A DNA stretch of 64,000 nucleotides from contig NZ_VMNW02000007.1 in the NCBI RefSeq assembly GCF_007713735.2, positions 115,081 through 179,080 on the forward strand, given 5' to 3'. The translations under genes and the position numbers were made by a program. The notes beneath the pieces were generated by a model. It was not told where the DNA came from and ran no database searches. It was given only the letters and a program-made list of their open reading frames with translations. Below are positions 1-8,928 of the stretch, in pieces. This DNA is from Amycolatopsis acidicola. GTDB lineage: Bacteria; Actinomycetota; Actinomycetes; Mycobacteriales; Pseudonocardiaceae. Position 1 is the stretch's first letter. Each line of letters opens with the position of its first letter.

Positions 1-774
1 GACGGTGCGGCCGCGGAAACCCCGGCTCAGCGGGAGACGCCAGCCGCCACCGGAGGCCGGCGTCTCGACCGTCAACCGCGCCGCCCGGAAAGCCTGGGCA
101 CGACCGGGGTTCATCCTCGACAGCACGGCCGCCGCCCGGTCGTGCCTGCCATGCGCCACGAGCCATTCCGGCGACTCCGGGAGGACGAACGGCACGATCA
201 GCGCGAGCAGGATCGTGCCGCCGCCGAGCAGAAACAGCGAATGCCAGCCGAGCGTGGGTGCGACGAAGATGCCGAAGAAGCCCGCCAGGATGCCGCCGAC
301 CGAGAACCCCGAAGCGCCCAGCACCGAAAGCCGGTTGCGGACCAGCCGGGGCAGGCATTCGTTCAGGTAGGCGACGCCGAGCGGCAGCAGGATGCCGAGC
401 CCGAGCCCGGTGCACAACCGCAGCGCCAGGAACAGCCCGAACGAGTTCGCCGACAGCCCGGTCACCACGCTGAACACCCCGGACAGCAGCAGCCCGGCGA
501 TCAGCACCGGGCGCCGCCCGAACCTGTCGGCCACCGGCCCGTGCAGCAGCGCGCCGATCGCGAACCCGACCAGCCCGGCCGAAACGAGCAAGCCGCTATC
601 AGCCCCTGACAGTCCCCAAGGCTGTTTCACGAAGGGGATGACGTACGACGGGACGAGCGTGTCGATCCCGTCGAAAACGATCGCGATGGCGATCACGGTC
701 ACCAGCGCCCAGTGGAAGGGGCGCACCGGTGCTTCGGCGATTTCCCGCCGGACATCAAGGACTTCGTCGGCCAT
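1..774 (-). CDS. MFS transporter, aromatic/organic-acid symporter type (3' end outside window)
   Basis: Start ATG at 774; the reading frame stays open to base 1, so only the first 258 codons are seen. The protein begins with a short hydrophilic tail, then a first membrane segment with the DGIDT motif typical of the aromatic acid:H+ symporter branch of the major facilitator superfamily. The loop-2/3 signature DRFGRRPVL follows, then four to five more hydrophobic helices (FLALRLCTGLGLG, GWHSLFLLGG) and an LPESPEWL motif that closes the N-terminal six-helix bundle. The cut falls in the central cytoplasmic loop. It would import an organic acid or similar substrate by proton symport. A substrate cannot be read from sequence, but the neighbourhood suggests a cyclic or aromatic acid. 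Confidence 0.88.
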   Translation of the reverse strand, partial: MADEVLDVRREIAEAPVRPFHWALVTVIAIAIVFDGIDTLVPSYVIPFVKQPWGLSGADSGLLVSAGLVGFAIGALLHGPVADRFGRRPVLIAGLLLSGVFSVVTGLSANSFGLFLALRLCTGLGLGILLPLGVAYLNECLPRLVRNRLSVLGASGFSVGGILAGFFGIFVAPTLGWHSLFLLGGGTILLALIVPFVLPESPEWLVAHGRHDRAAAVLSRMNPGRAQAFRAARLTVETPASGGGWRLPLSRGFRGRTV

Positions 775-923
775 GGGGGGTTCCTCGGCTCGGTGGACTC
801 GGACCGGAGCAGCGGGCGAGGAGGCCCGGAGGGATCGCGTGGCACGCGGCGTCACTGCCGGGCTGCCACTCCCGGTCCGGGTCCTCACCGGACAGCGAAA
901 TACTACATTCAAACGTAGTTACG
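775..923. promoter_or_regulatory. Promoter region of the MFS gene with a palindrome
   Basis: No gene. An inverted repeat ACTAC-N8-GTAGT lies at 902-919, about 130 bp upstream of the MFS start and just 3' of the FUSC stop. It looks like a dimeric repressor site. No regulator gene is adjacent inside the window. Confidence 0.35.
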
Positions 924-3197
924 TCAAGTTTTCGTCGCAAGATCGTCATCGCGGGCGAGCGTGACATCGGCCTTCGTGCACCGGCCGGACCCCAGGAACA
1001 GCCAGGTCGCGACCGCCGCGTACCCGGGCGCCGTCGCCACGACCAGATGTGCTCCGGCCTCGCCCGAGTCGAGACGGTACCGGCCGTCGGAGTCACCGTG
1101 CCCGACCCGGGAGGCGCCACTGCCCAGGCGCACCGCGGTCACCGTCGCGGCGACAACGGGCGCGCCGTCCGGTCCGGCGACCCGGCCCGAGAGCACGGCC
1201 TTGGTGTGTCTCCCGGCCGTTTCCGCCAGATCGTCCAGGAGCTCCCGCACTCGCGCGACGCCACGGTCGCCAGGATCGGCCCGGCTCCATTCGTGCCAGG
1301 GGAACTCGCGGCGCTCCGACAGCGTGTGGCTCAACTGGGTCGCGCGCACTGGGTGCGGCGAATCGTGCGCGAGCACGGCGAGCCGGCGGGTGTGCGCCAC
1401 GAGCGCCACGTAACCGCCTGACCGAACGGAAACCTTGCGGGTCCACAATGGACGCGCGGCGGCCGCGAGTGCGAACTGCCGCCGGTGCTCGTCGACCGCA
1501 CGGGACAACGTGGGGAGACACCCGTCACCGGCCGCGGGACGGACCTCCTCCAGTAGTTCCCCGAGCGCCTGGAAAAGCCGCCGCCGGGCGAGCGATTCCG
1601 CGTCCCTGGCCCGCACCGGCAGCACCACCCAGGCCACCAGAACCGCGATCGCGGCGCCGAGCGCGGTCTCCGCGAGCCGGATGGGCAGCAGCCCCGGATG
1701 GTAGCTGTGCATCAGGTCGTAGAGCTGGAACACGCAGAGGGTGATGAAGAAGACCAGCACCGCGTAGGAAACCGGCATCAGGTAGTAGCCGAGCAGGCAG
1801 CTGAGGAGCACGGCGGGGATCACCAGCGCCGGGTTCCCGTGCAGCAGCGCGGTGACCGGGATCGCGACCAGGCAGCCGAGTACCGTGCCGGCCACCCGGT
1901 GCAGGCCACGGGACACCGTCTCGGCCACCGTCGCGGGCCCGAGCAGCACGATGAACACCGCGATCAGCGACCAGTAGTACTGCGTCGGCGACACCGGCAT
2001 GCCCAGCACGATCGCCAGCGCCGCCGCGACGGTCGTCTGCACCGCCTGCCGCACGGGCAGCGCACCCCCGGCCACCGCCGCCGCGACTCCCGCCATCCCG
2101 GGCAGGGCACCGCCGGGCCCGACCGCGACCACCGGCGTGAACCCGGCAGCCGGATCGTGTCCGTCCGCTTCGTGCCAGCCACGGCCGGCCCGCACGCAGG
2201 CCAGCACGGCCACCGCCGTCTGCCAAGCCGGGTCCTCCGGGCCGGCGAGCAAGGATTCCAGCCGGTGTCGCGCCTCTTCGGCGGCTTCCTCGTCCGAGCC
2301 CCGGGCGAGCAGGCGCAGCACCGGAACCCAGTGTCCGGCCGTGCCGGGCGAACCGCCCAGCCGGCGGACCGACTCGACGATCACATCAACCGCCGCTTCG
2401 CTGCGCAGCAAACGTTCACGGACGAATGCGGCGTGACCGGTGTTCCTGGAGGACGCCGGATCGGCGAGCCAGCCCTCGACAGTCAGGGCGACACTGGACA
2501 GCCGTGCGTAGCGGCGGTCCAGCCGGGTGCGCCGGACCCGGCCCGGGCGCTCGAGCAAACCCGCGGCTGCCGCGAAAACCAGTTCGGTTCGCCTGTGCCA
2601 GCCGCGCAACGCGTGCCGCAGAGAAGCGTGCGGCCGGTGCCGGAACAACGTCAGGGACAGCACCACGATGCACAGTCCGGCGACCACCTCCGCGCACACC
2701 AGCGACGGCAGCCGTGACACCGGCGGCCGGACGATCATGGAGACGTAGCACCCGGTCCAGCCCACCAGGCCCAGCACCGCGAACGCCGGCCCGTAGCGGC
2801 GGACGAGCACCGCGCCGAAAGTGATCGCGACGAACCCGAGGAGTTCCGCGACCGTGCCCGCCTCCTCGCGCAGCAGCACCGCCACCGAGATCCCCGCGGT
2901 CGCGGCGACCGGCACGGCCAGCCCGAACCGGATCCGGGCGCTCGCGGTGCGCTGAAGCACCGCGGCGGAGCCCTGCATCGCCGCCACCCCACCGGCCAGC
3001 ATCGCCGTCAGCGCGCCTTGACCGGGGAACACCAGGGACGACACCAGGAACTCGGCGAGGAGTGCCACCCCGAGGCACAGGGTCGCGGCCCAGGCGCTCC
3101 GCCACCGCGCGAGCCCCGGATCGAGCGCCGCGAACCACCCGGCGACACGTCCACTCCAGCCAGCCCGCACCGCACGACTCCCGTATGCTCGGATCAC
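924..3197 (-). CDS. FUSC-family membrane protein with C-terminal carboxypeptidase-regulatory-like domain
   Basis: About 757 aa from the GTG at 3197; a GTG at 3170 is an alternative start. Two blocks of hydrophobic helices (about residues 30-170 and 390-560) separated by an alpha-helical cytoplasmic region are the layout of fusaric-acid-resistance / aromatic-acid efflux (FUSC, YccS-like) proteins. The second block carries the conserved SPTQYYWSL and LGPATVAETVSRGLHR region. After a further cytoplasmic domain the last 80 residues (GRVAGPDGAPVVAATV, DGRYRLD, TAPGY) read as a carboxypeptidase-regulatory-like beta-sandwich, an unusual addition. Probable role is export of toxic organic acids. It is divergent from the alcohol dehydrogenase at 3253. 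Confidence 0.75.
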   Translation of the reverse strand: MIRAYGSRAVRAGWSGRVAGWFAALDPGLARWRSAWAATLCLGVALLAEFLVSSLVFPGQGALTAMLAGGVAAMQGSAAVLQRTASARIRFGLAVPVAATAGISVAVLLREEAGTVAELLGFVAITFGAVLVRRYGPAFAVLGLVGWTGCYVSMIVRPPVSRLPSLVCAEVVAGLCIVVLSLTLFRHRPHASLRHALRGWHRRTELVFAAAAGLLERPGRVRRTRLDRRYARLSSVALTVEGWLADPASSRNTGHAAFVRERLLRSEAAVDVIVESVRRLGGSPGTAGHWVPVLRLLARGSDEEAAEEARHRLESLLAGPEDPAWQTAVAVLACVRAGRGWHEADGHDPAAGFTPVVAVGPGGALPGMAGVAAAVAGGALPVRQAVQTTVAAALAIVLGMPVSPTQYYWSLIAVFIVLLGPATVAETVSRGLHRVAGTVLGCLVAIPVTALLHGNPALVIPAVLLSCLLGYYLMPVSYAVLVFFITLCVFQLYDLMHSYHPGLLPIRLAETALGAAIAVLVAWVVLPVRARDAESLARRRLFQALGELLEEVRPAAGDGCLPTLSRAVDEHRRQFALAAAARPLWTRKVSVRSGGYVALVAHTRRLAVLAHDSPHPVRATQLSHTLSERREFPWHEWSRADPGDRGVARVRELLDDLAETAGRHTKAVLSGRVAGPDGAPVVAATVTAVRLGSGASRVGHGDSDGRYRLDSGEAGAHLVVATAPGYAAVATWLFLGSGRCTKADVTLARDDDLATKT

Positions 3198-3252
3198 GAT
3201 ATAGATGTATCGTACATGTATTGCCGGAACGGCCCGGCGGAATCGAGGAACC
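3198..3252. promoter_or_regulatory. Divergent promoter with ATGTA-TCG-TACAT palindrome
   Basis: The 55-bp gap between the divergent FUSC and dehydrogenase genes contains a perfect 13-bp palindrome at 3205-3217, in unusually AT-rich sequence. ATGT...ACAT half-sites are typical of PadR-type and some TetR-type operators. The cognate regulator is not evident here. Confidence 0.4.
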
Positions 3253-4299
3253 ATGCGCGCGATCCAGTACCAGGGGGTCAGCACCGTCGAACTGACCGAG
3301 GTGAAGCGGCCGGTTCCGCCGCCGGGGCACGCGCTGGTGCGCGTGCGGGCCGCGGGGATCTGCCAGACCGACGTCCACGTGCGCGCGTCGCCGGTGGAGA
3401 TGATCCCGGCGGGCACGGTGCTCGGGCACGAGATCGCCGGCACCGTCGAGGAGATCAACGGCCCGGCCGCCGGGCTCGGCATCGGCGGCCAGGTGGTGAT
3501 CCATCCCGTGTGGTCCTGCGGCGTCTGCCGGATGTGTGTCGCGGGCAGGGAAAACGCGTGCCGGAACACGGCGGGCCGGATGTCCCCGGCGCCGACACCC
3601 GGTGTTTCGGTCGACGGCGGCTTGGCCGAGTATGTCTCGGCGCCGGTGTCCGCGCTCGTCCCCGCGGACGGGCTTGATCCCGCGTTCGCGGCCGTGCTGC
3701 CGGACGCGGGCCTGGTGCCGTTCCATTCGATCAACGCCGCGCGGGACCTGCTTCGCCCGGGCTCGACGGCGGTCGTGATCGGGATCGGCGGGCTCGGCCA
3801 GTTCGCAGTGCAGCTGCTGCGTGAGCTCACCGGCGCCCGCGTCATCGCGATGGACGTCCGGCCCGAACCGCTGGAAGTCGTCGCCGAGCAGGTGGACCAG
3901 ACGCTGTTGAGCACCGATCCCGGCGCCGCTGGCGAAGTGCTGGCCGCGACCGGGGGTTACGGCGCCGACTTCGTGCTCGACCTCGTCGGCAACAGCGCCA
4001 CGCTCGCCTTGTCCGGCGCGATCGTCGCCCCCTACGGCGCGATCCGGGTGCCCGGCCTGTCCGACGGCGTGTTCGAGTTCCAGACCTCGCAGCTGCAGAC
4101 CGCGCTCCCCTGGGGCGCGTCGCTCACCCGTCCCTACAGCGGCACGCACCAGGAACTGCACGACCTGGTCGCGCTCGCACAGACGGGCCGTCTCACCGCG
4201 AATCTCGTGCGGTACGGCTTCGGCGACGCGCTGCGGGCGATCGACGATCTGGAGGCGGGAAAGGTGCGCGGGCGCGCGGTCGTGGTCTTCGACAGCTGA
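3253..4299 (+). CDS. Zinc-dependent alcohol dehydrogenase, NAD(P)
   Basis: 348 aa, ATG preceded by GAGGAA. Medium-chain dehydrogenase: catalytic-zinc ligands C37 and H59-E60 (GHE), four-cysteine structural zinc lobe C89, C92, C95, C103, and the Rossmann nucleotide-binding motif GIGGLG near residue 176. Oxidises an alcohol or reduces an aldehyde or ketone. It stands alone, divergent from the FUSC gene and convergent with the amidase (1-bp gap). A second zinc alcohol dehydrogenase in the P450 operon is the likelier partner of the P450. Substrate unknown. Confidence 0.85.
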   Translation: MRAIQYQGVSTVELTEVKRPVPPPGHALVRVRAAGICQTDVHVRASPVEMIPAGTVLGHEIAGTVEEINGPAAGLGIGGQVVIHPVWSCGVCRMCVAGRENACRNTAGRMSPAPTPGVSVDGGLAEYVSAPVSALVPADGLDPAFAAVLPDAGLVPFHSINAARDLLRPGSTAVVIGIGGLGQFAVQLLRELTGARVIAMDVRPEPLEVVAEQVDQTLLSTDPGAAGEVLAATGGYGADFVLDLVGNSATLALSGAIVAPYGAIRVPGLSDGVFEFQTSQLQTALPWGASLTRPYSGTHQELHDLVALAQTGRLTANLVRYGFGDALRAIDDLEAGKVRGRAVVVFDS

Positions 4300-4300
4300 G

Positions 4301-5914
4301 TCAGGGAACCGCGAGCGGGCTGAGCGGGTCCTCATAGCGGGTTTCCGGGACTGTGTAAAGGAGATCGGTGTTGTACCGCACCATCGGCAAGGCCGCGGCG
4401 ACGGCACCGCGCTCCTCCTCCGGCACGGTCAGGCCCGCCATCCGCAGGAGCGAGTCCGCCGTCGGATCCGGTCGCGGCGCGCTTTCCGGTGCGGCGGCAG
4501 GAGCCGGGGCCTGCGACGGTTTCACCTCCCCCGGGCGTCGCAGATGCCATTCCGTGCGCGACTGGAACGCGTCGCCGGCGCGAAGTACTGTCGCTTCGGC
4601 GAAATGCGGCCCTACGATCTGCGCTGCAAGCGGCAGGTTTCCCTCGCCGAAGCCGATCGGCACGCTCAACGCCGGGTTTCCGAGACTGTTCCAGTACGCG
4701 GTGTGATAGGCGAAATCCTGGCCCGCGAACAAAGTCGCCGTGTAGGCCGCGGCGTCGCCGACGTAGGGCGCGGGCCGCGTCACGAGCGGGGTGACGATCA
4801 GATCCACGTCCTCGAACACGGCGCCTACGAGCTTCCGGCCCGCGGCCCGCACCCGTTGTGCCTGGACGTAATCGGCTCCCGAGACGAACGCACCGAACCC
4901 CAGCGCGGCCCGGGTGGAGGCACCGTAGTCGGACCACCGCGTGCGGATGTCGGGAGCGTGGTAGGTCAGGGCCTCGGTCACGATCGACACGACCGCGGCG
5001 GCCGTGACCTCCCGGTACCGCGGCAGTTCGACCGGGCGCACGATGGCACCCGCCTTTTCCAGTGTGGCCACGAAATCCGCGAACAACCCCGCCAGCGCGG
5101 GATCGGCGCTGGAGTAGCGGGTGAGGTCGTCGACGCCGATCTGCAGCCCGGACAGGTCCCCGTCGAGTCCGGCGGTGAAGTCCGGCACCGCGCGCTCCGC
5201 CGACCACGGGCAGGACCCGTGCCCGGCCATCACGGCGAGCAGTGCGGCACAGTCCCGTGCGCTCGGCGCGAGCGGGCCGACGCAGTCCAATGTGTACCCG
5301 AGCGGGACACAGCCCGATTTGGGCACCCGGCCGAAAGTCGGTTTCAAGCCGGTCACCCCGCACAGCGCGGCCGGCATTCGCACGCTCGCGCCGGTGTCGG
5401 TGCCCAGCGCGCCCAGGAACATCCCGGCCGCGACGCCCGCGCCGGAGCCGGAACTGGAACCACCCGACCACCGGCCGGGATCCCACGGGTTCCGCGGGAG
5501 CGGGAACGGTTTCTCCGGATCCGGGGCGCCGAGAGCGAACTCCATGGTCGTGGTCTTGCCGACCACCAGCGCTCCCGCGGCCCGGAGGCGTTGGACCACC
5601 GTCGCGTCACCGGAGCCCCAGGCACGGTCGAGCACCAGGCTCTGTCCCGTGGTCTCGCCGTCCTGGGTGGTGATGATGTCCTTGACCCCCAAGGGAATAC
5701 CGAGCAGCGGCCGGTCACTGACGCCCCCGGCGCGCGCCTTGTCCGCCTCTTGGGCGGCGGCGAGCGCGCTGTCGGGGAACCGCGACACGAACACGCCCAA
5801 CGCGGCGTCCAGGCGATCGGCGGCCTCGAGTGCCTGTTCAGTCAGTTCGACGCTGGTCACCCGGCCGGATTCCAGTCCAGCCAGTGCGCCGGTGATGGTG
5901 AGGTATTCGATCAT
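4301..5914 (-). CDS. Amidase-signature hydrolase with fused AtzG-like C-terminal segment
   Basis: 537 aa from ATG 5914. Amidase signature family: Lys78 in GVKDI, the Ser-cis-Ser region GGSSSGSGAGVAAG and the following GTDTGASVRMPA give the Ser-Ser-Lys triad. After the catalytic domain there is a Pro/Ala-rich linker (KPSQAPAPAAAPESAP) and about 50 residues reading GLTVPEEERGAVAAALPMV...YEDPLSPLAV. These resemble AtzG-like (DUF4089) proteins, which usually are separate partners of AtzE-type amidases. It hydrolyses a carboxamide or related C-N bond; substrate unknown. It lies 28 bp downstream of the acyl-CoA synthetase and probably shares its transcript, which would let a freed acid go straight to CoA activation. 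Confidence 0.82.
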   Translation of the reverse strand: MIEYLTITGALAGLESGRVTSVELTEQALEAADRLDAALGVFVSRFPDSALAAAQEADKARAGGVSDRPLLGIPLGVKDIITTQDGETTGQSLVLDRAWGSGDATVVQRLRAAGALVVGKTTTMEFALGAPDPEKPFPLPRNPWDPGRWSGGSSSGSGAGVAAGMFLGALGTDTGASVRMPAALCGVTGLKPTFGRVPKSGCVPLGYTLDCVGPLAPSARDCAALLAVMAGHGSCPWSAERAVPDFTAGLDGDLSGLQIGVDDLTRYSSADPALAGLFADFVATLEKAGAIVRPVELPRYREVTAAAVVSIVTEALTYHAPDIRTRWSDYGASTRAALGFGAFVSGADYVQAQRVRAAGRKLVGAVFEDVDLIVTPLVTRPAPYVGDAAAYTATLFAGQDFAYHTAYWNSLGNPALSVPIGFGEGNLPLAAQIVGPHFAEATVLRAGDAFQSRTEWHLRRPGEVKPSQAPAPAAAPESAPRPDPTADSLLRMAGLTVPEEERGAVAAALPMVRYNTDLLYTVPETRYEDPLSPLAVP

Positions 5915-5942
5915 CGGTGGTCTCCGTTCAGGTCCGGTCGGT

Positions 5943-7901
5943 TCAACGCTTGACCGCGGCGACGCGGATCTCCGTGCTGAACTCGTATCCGGCGAACGCG
6001 GCGCGCAGCGCACGCGGAACGTCGTCGTCCGGGTCGTCCAGCGTGAGAACCGCTACCGGTCGCAAGCCGGAATGGTCGACGGTGATGTGGAACCGTGAAG
6101 AATCCCCAAGCACCTCGGCGGCGACCCGGCCCGCCACACGCTCGATGACGTCCCGGCGCAGCGCGGGCTTCGAGATCTTCCCGACGGGCGTCAGCGGCAG
6201 CTGATCGAGCACGATGATCTCGACCGGCACCGAGGCTCGTTCCTGGATGCGGGATCGGCAGAAATCGAGGAGCTCGGCCGGATCGGCGGTCTTCCCTTCG
6301 AGGAGTTGCACGTACGCGATCGGCAGCTCGCCCTTGAGCGGGTCGGGGCGGCCGATCGCCGCGGCCAGGTGTACCGCGGGATGAGCGGCGATGGCCTCCT
6401 CGACCGGCGCCGGGTCGATGTTGTGCCCGCCGCGGATGATCAGGTCCTTGGCGCGCCCGAAAATCCAGACGTACCCGTCTTCGTCGACGGTGCCGAGATC
6501 CCCGGTGCTCGCCCAGCGCCTGCCCTCGTCGAGCCCCTGCACGAACAACTCGTTCTGCGGGGCCGGATCGAGGTAGCCGGGCGTGACGGTGTCGGTGCCG
6601 AACACCAGGAGCCCCCGCTCCCCTGGCACGCATTCCCTGACGACCACGTTGTTCTCGTCGACTTCGACGGCCTTGACCCGGATGTGGGGCAACGGCAGTC
6701 CGGCGGAGCCGACCCGCGGTTCGCGGTCGTGTCCGGGATGGCCGGTCATCGTCCCGTGTACCTCGGTCATCCCCCAGTTCTCGCGCAGCCAGATGCCGAA
6801 CCGGTCGTGGAACGCGCGCACCAGGGCGAGCGGCACCGTGCTGCCGCCGCAGTGGAAGTCGGTGATGCTGTGCCCTTCCGACGACGTACCGGGAACGGCG
6901 AGGAGCGCGGCCGCGGTCGTGGGCGTGGCCAGCAGCGAGGTCATCCGGTAGCGCCGGGCGATGTCCCAGAAGTTCGCCACGACGCCCTTGTCCCGGAACC
7001 CGTCCGGGGTCAGCGTCAGCAGCGTCTGTCCATAAAGGAATGTCCGAAGTCCGAGCGAAAGCGTTCCGCCGCAATGGAAGTTCGGCATTCCGTGCCCGAC
7101 CACGCCGTCCTGCCGGGCGCCCATCAGCGCCCCGACGTTCCAGGCGACGGTCAGCTGGCCGCGATGGGTCATCCGCACCAGCTTCGGCGCACCGGTGGTG
7201 CCGCCGGTGGGCATCCGCATGACTTCGGCGTCCGGATCGGCGGACGGCGTGAACGTCAACCTGCCCGCCGGATGCGCCGCGAGCGCGGCGGCGAAGTCGT
7301 CGGGCGAGTCCGCGGCGTCCACGAGCAGGATCCGCCGCAGCGTCGGCACCGCCGCCCGGACCCCGGCCAGCTGTGCGTCGTCGAACTGCCCCGGCGTGGT
7401 GACGAGCGCGGTCGCGCCGGTGGCGTTGAGAATGGCGGCCACCGCGTCCGCTTCCAGGTAGGGGTTGACCGGGATCGCGATGCCCGCAGTGACGGATCCC
7501 CAGGTGGCGATCATTCCTTCCGGCACCATCGGCAGCAGGACACCGACCGCGCCCGGGGCTCCGGCCGCCGTCTCGTGGAACAGGTTCGCCGCGCGTTCGA
7601 TCGCCTCGGCCAGCTCCCGGTAGGTGACCGTCCGGGGCGGATCGTCCACGCGGTGCGAACGCAGCTGGATGATCGCGGCCTTGTCCGGATGCTCGGCCGC
7701 CGCCGCCCGGATGGCCTCGTACACGGTGGCGCCTTCGCGCAGCGCCTCCGGCGGATGCTCTTCGACGCGCCGGATGTCGGCCGGTGACCGCAGCCGCGCC
7801 CTGGCTATCCGCCCCTCCCCCGGCGCCGCTCCCGGCAGCCAGAGCGGGTCACCGGAATCCGCCCGATCCTGCGAGCCCGGCGGGGATTCTGGTCGTGCCA
7901 T
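5943..7901 (-). CDS. Acyl-CoA synthetase (AMP-binding, ANL superfamily)
   Basis: 652 aa. ATG 7901 is chosen because GAGGAGG sits 9 bases upstream; longer in-frame starts lack a ribosome site. ANL motifs in order: the A3 P-loop PTGGTTGAPKL, A5 NWGMTEVHG, A7/A8 STGDLG...GRAKDLIIRGG, and the A10 lysine in TPVGKISK. About 55 residues beyond A10 (FHITVDHSGL to the end) are extra. An 80-residue N-terminal extension rich in Pro and charged residues precedes the first core motif. It would activate a carboxylic acid to its CoA ester via an adenylate. Divergent from the SDR at 8125; the downstream amidase may feed it. Confidence 0.85.
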   Translation of the reverse strand: MARPESPPGSQDRADSGDPLWLPGAAPGEGRIARARLRSPADIRRVEEHPPEALREGATVYEAIRAAAAEHPDKAAIIQLRSHRVDDPPRTVTYRELAEAIERAANLFHETAAGAPGAVGVLLPMVPEGMIATWGSVTAGIAIPVNPYLEADAVAAILNATGATALVTTPGQFDDAQLAGVRAAVPTLRRILLVDAADSPDDFAAALAAHPAGRLTFTPSADPDAEVMRMPTGGTTGAPKLVRMTHRGQLTVAWNVGALMGARQDGVVGHGMPNFHCGGTLSLGLRTFLYGQTLLTLTPDGFRDKGVVANFWDIARRYRMTSLLATPTTAAALLAVPGTSSEGHSITDFHCGGSTVPLALVRAFHDRFGIWLRENWGMTEVHGTMTGHPGHDREPRVGSAGLPLPHIRVKAVEVDENNVVVRECVPGERGLLVFGTDTVTPGYLDPAPQNELFVQGLDEGRRWASTGDLGTVDEDGYVWIFGRAKDLIIRGGHNIDPAPVEEAIAAHPAVHLAAAIGRPDPLKGELPIAYVQLLEGKTADPAELLDFCRSRIQERASVPVEIIVLDQLPLTPVGKISKPALRRDVIERVAGRVAAEVLGDSSRFHITVDHSGLRPVAVLTLDDPDDDVPRALRAAFAGYEFSTEIRVAAVKR

Positions 7902-8124
7902 GGGGATTCGCGCCTCCTCGATCACCTGCGCTGGCGTCGGATATACGACAGGATCATGCCCCAAGTGTTCATCTTCGTACAGCCTCAGCCTGCCCAAGCA
8001 CGCCAGCCGGGCACAAGATGCCCACGCGCTTCATCTCAATAGTGGACAGATCTCGTGTCTGAGTATTGTGTGACGTAATATTTCCTCGTAGGATGCGGGG
8101 AACCGACCAGGAGGGACGCGCACC
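7902..8124. promoter_or_regulatory. Divergent promoter region, acyl-CoA synthetase / SDR
   Basis: 223 bp without a gene. It serves the minus-strand ligase and the plus-strand SDR. The stretch at 8061-8085 is AT-richer than its surroundings and has TATT...AATA half-sites around GTGTGACG. A strong ribosome site AGGAGG precedes 8125. No GntR- or TetR-type palindrome of the kinds found elsewhere in the window was seen. Confidence 0.4.
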
Positions 8125-8928
8125 ATGACCAGCTCCATTCCCCGCGCCGACGAGGGATTCGACTTCTCCGGCAGCGGGGTGCTGATCGCGGGTGGCACGT
8201 CGGGGGTCGGCCTCGCCACCGCGGTGGCCTTCGCACAGGCAGGGTGCCGCCGGCTGATGATGCTGGGCCGCGACGAAGAACGCGGCAAGCGCGCGCTCGA
8301 CCACGTGCTGTCGGCCGTCCCGGGAGCACACGCGGAGTTCCTGTCCGCGGACGCGAACGACCCCGCGTCGGCGGCCGAGGCCGCCACGGAAGCACACCGC
8401 CGGCTGGGCGGGATCGACGTCCTGGTCAACTCCGTGGTCGCGCCCTACCAGCCGACGCCCCTGCACGAGATACCGCTGGACGAGGTGCGCGACATCCTTA
8501 CGCGGCAAGCGTTGGGGCCGCTGGTGATGAGCCGCGCCGTGCTGCCTTTCCTGCGCGAGCAGGGATCGGGCTCGATCGTCAACATCGCCTCCGACGCCGC
8601 GAAAGTGCCCACCCCGGGCGAAACCGTACTGGGCGCGGCGATGTCGGCCATCGTCACGTTCTCGCGCACGCTGGCACTGGAAGCGAAGCGCTACGGCGTG
8701 CGGGTCAACGCGATCACACCGTCGCTGATCGCCAACACCGGCTCCTACGACCGCGCGATGTCCCAGCCCTTCAGCAAGAAGATCTTCGAGAAGATCACGA
8801 GCCAGGCACACCTCGGCCTCACCGAACCCGAGGACCTCGCCAACCTGACCCTGTTCTTCGCCTCACCGCTGTCCCGGCTCATCACCGGGCAGGTCATCAG
8901 CGTCAACGGCGGGATCTCCGTCGCCTGA
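8125..8928 (+). CDS. Short-chain dehydrogenase/reductase-like protein lacking the catalytic Tyr and Lys
   Basis: 267 aa. Rossmann start VLIAGGTSGVGLA (residues 19-31) is normal and the C-terminus RLITGQVISVNGG is classical SDR. The catalytic tetrad is broken: Ser156 is present, but the positions expected for Tyr (169) and Lys (173) are Leu and Met, and the NNAG motif reads NSVV (102-105). The fold is SDR, but ordinary ketoreduction by the Tyr-Lys mechanism is unlikely. It may be a binding or regulatory homologue, or use another mechanism. It is followed by 410 bp without a gene. Confidence 0.8.
   Translation: MTSSIPRADEGFDFSGSGVLIAGGTSGVGLATAVAFAQAGCRRLMMLGRDEERGKRALDHVLSAVPGAHAEFLSADANDPASAAEAATEAHRRLGGIDVLVNSVVAPYQPTPLHEIPLDEVRDILTRQALGPLVMSRAVLPFLREQGSGSIVNIASDAAKVPTPGETVLGAAMSAIVTFSRTLALEAKRYGVRVNAITPSLIANTGSYDRAMSQPFSKKIFEKITSQAHLGLTEPEDLANLTLFFASPLSRLITGQVISVNGGISVA

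Noticed and set aside
2416..4407. Large minus-strand open frame opposite the alcohol dehydrogenase
   Set aside because: High-GC antisense frame; its codon pattern mirrors the plus-strand gene with clear zinc and NAD motifs. Many similar long antisense frames across the window were dropped for the same reason.
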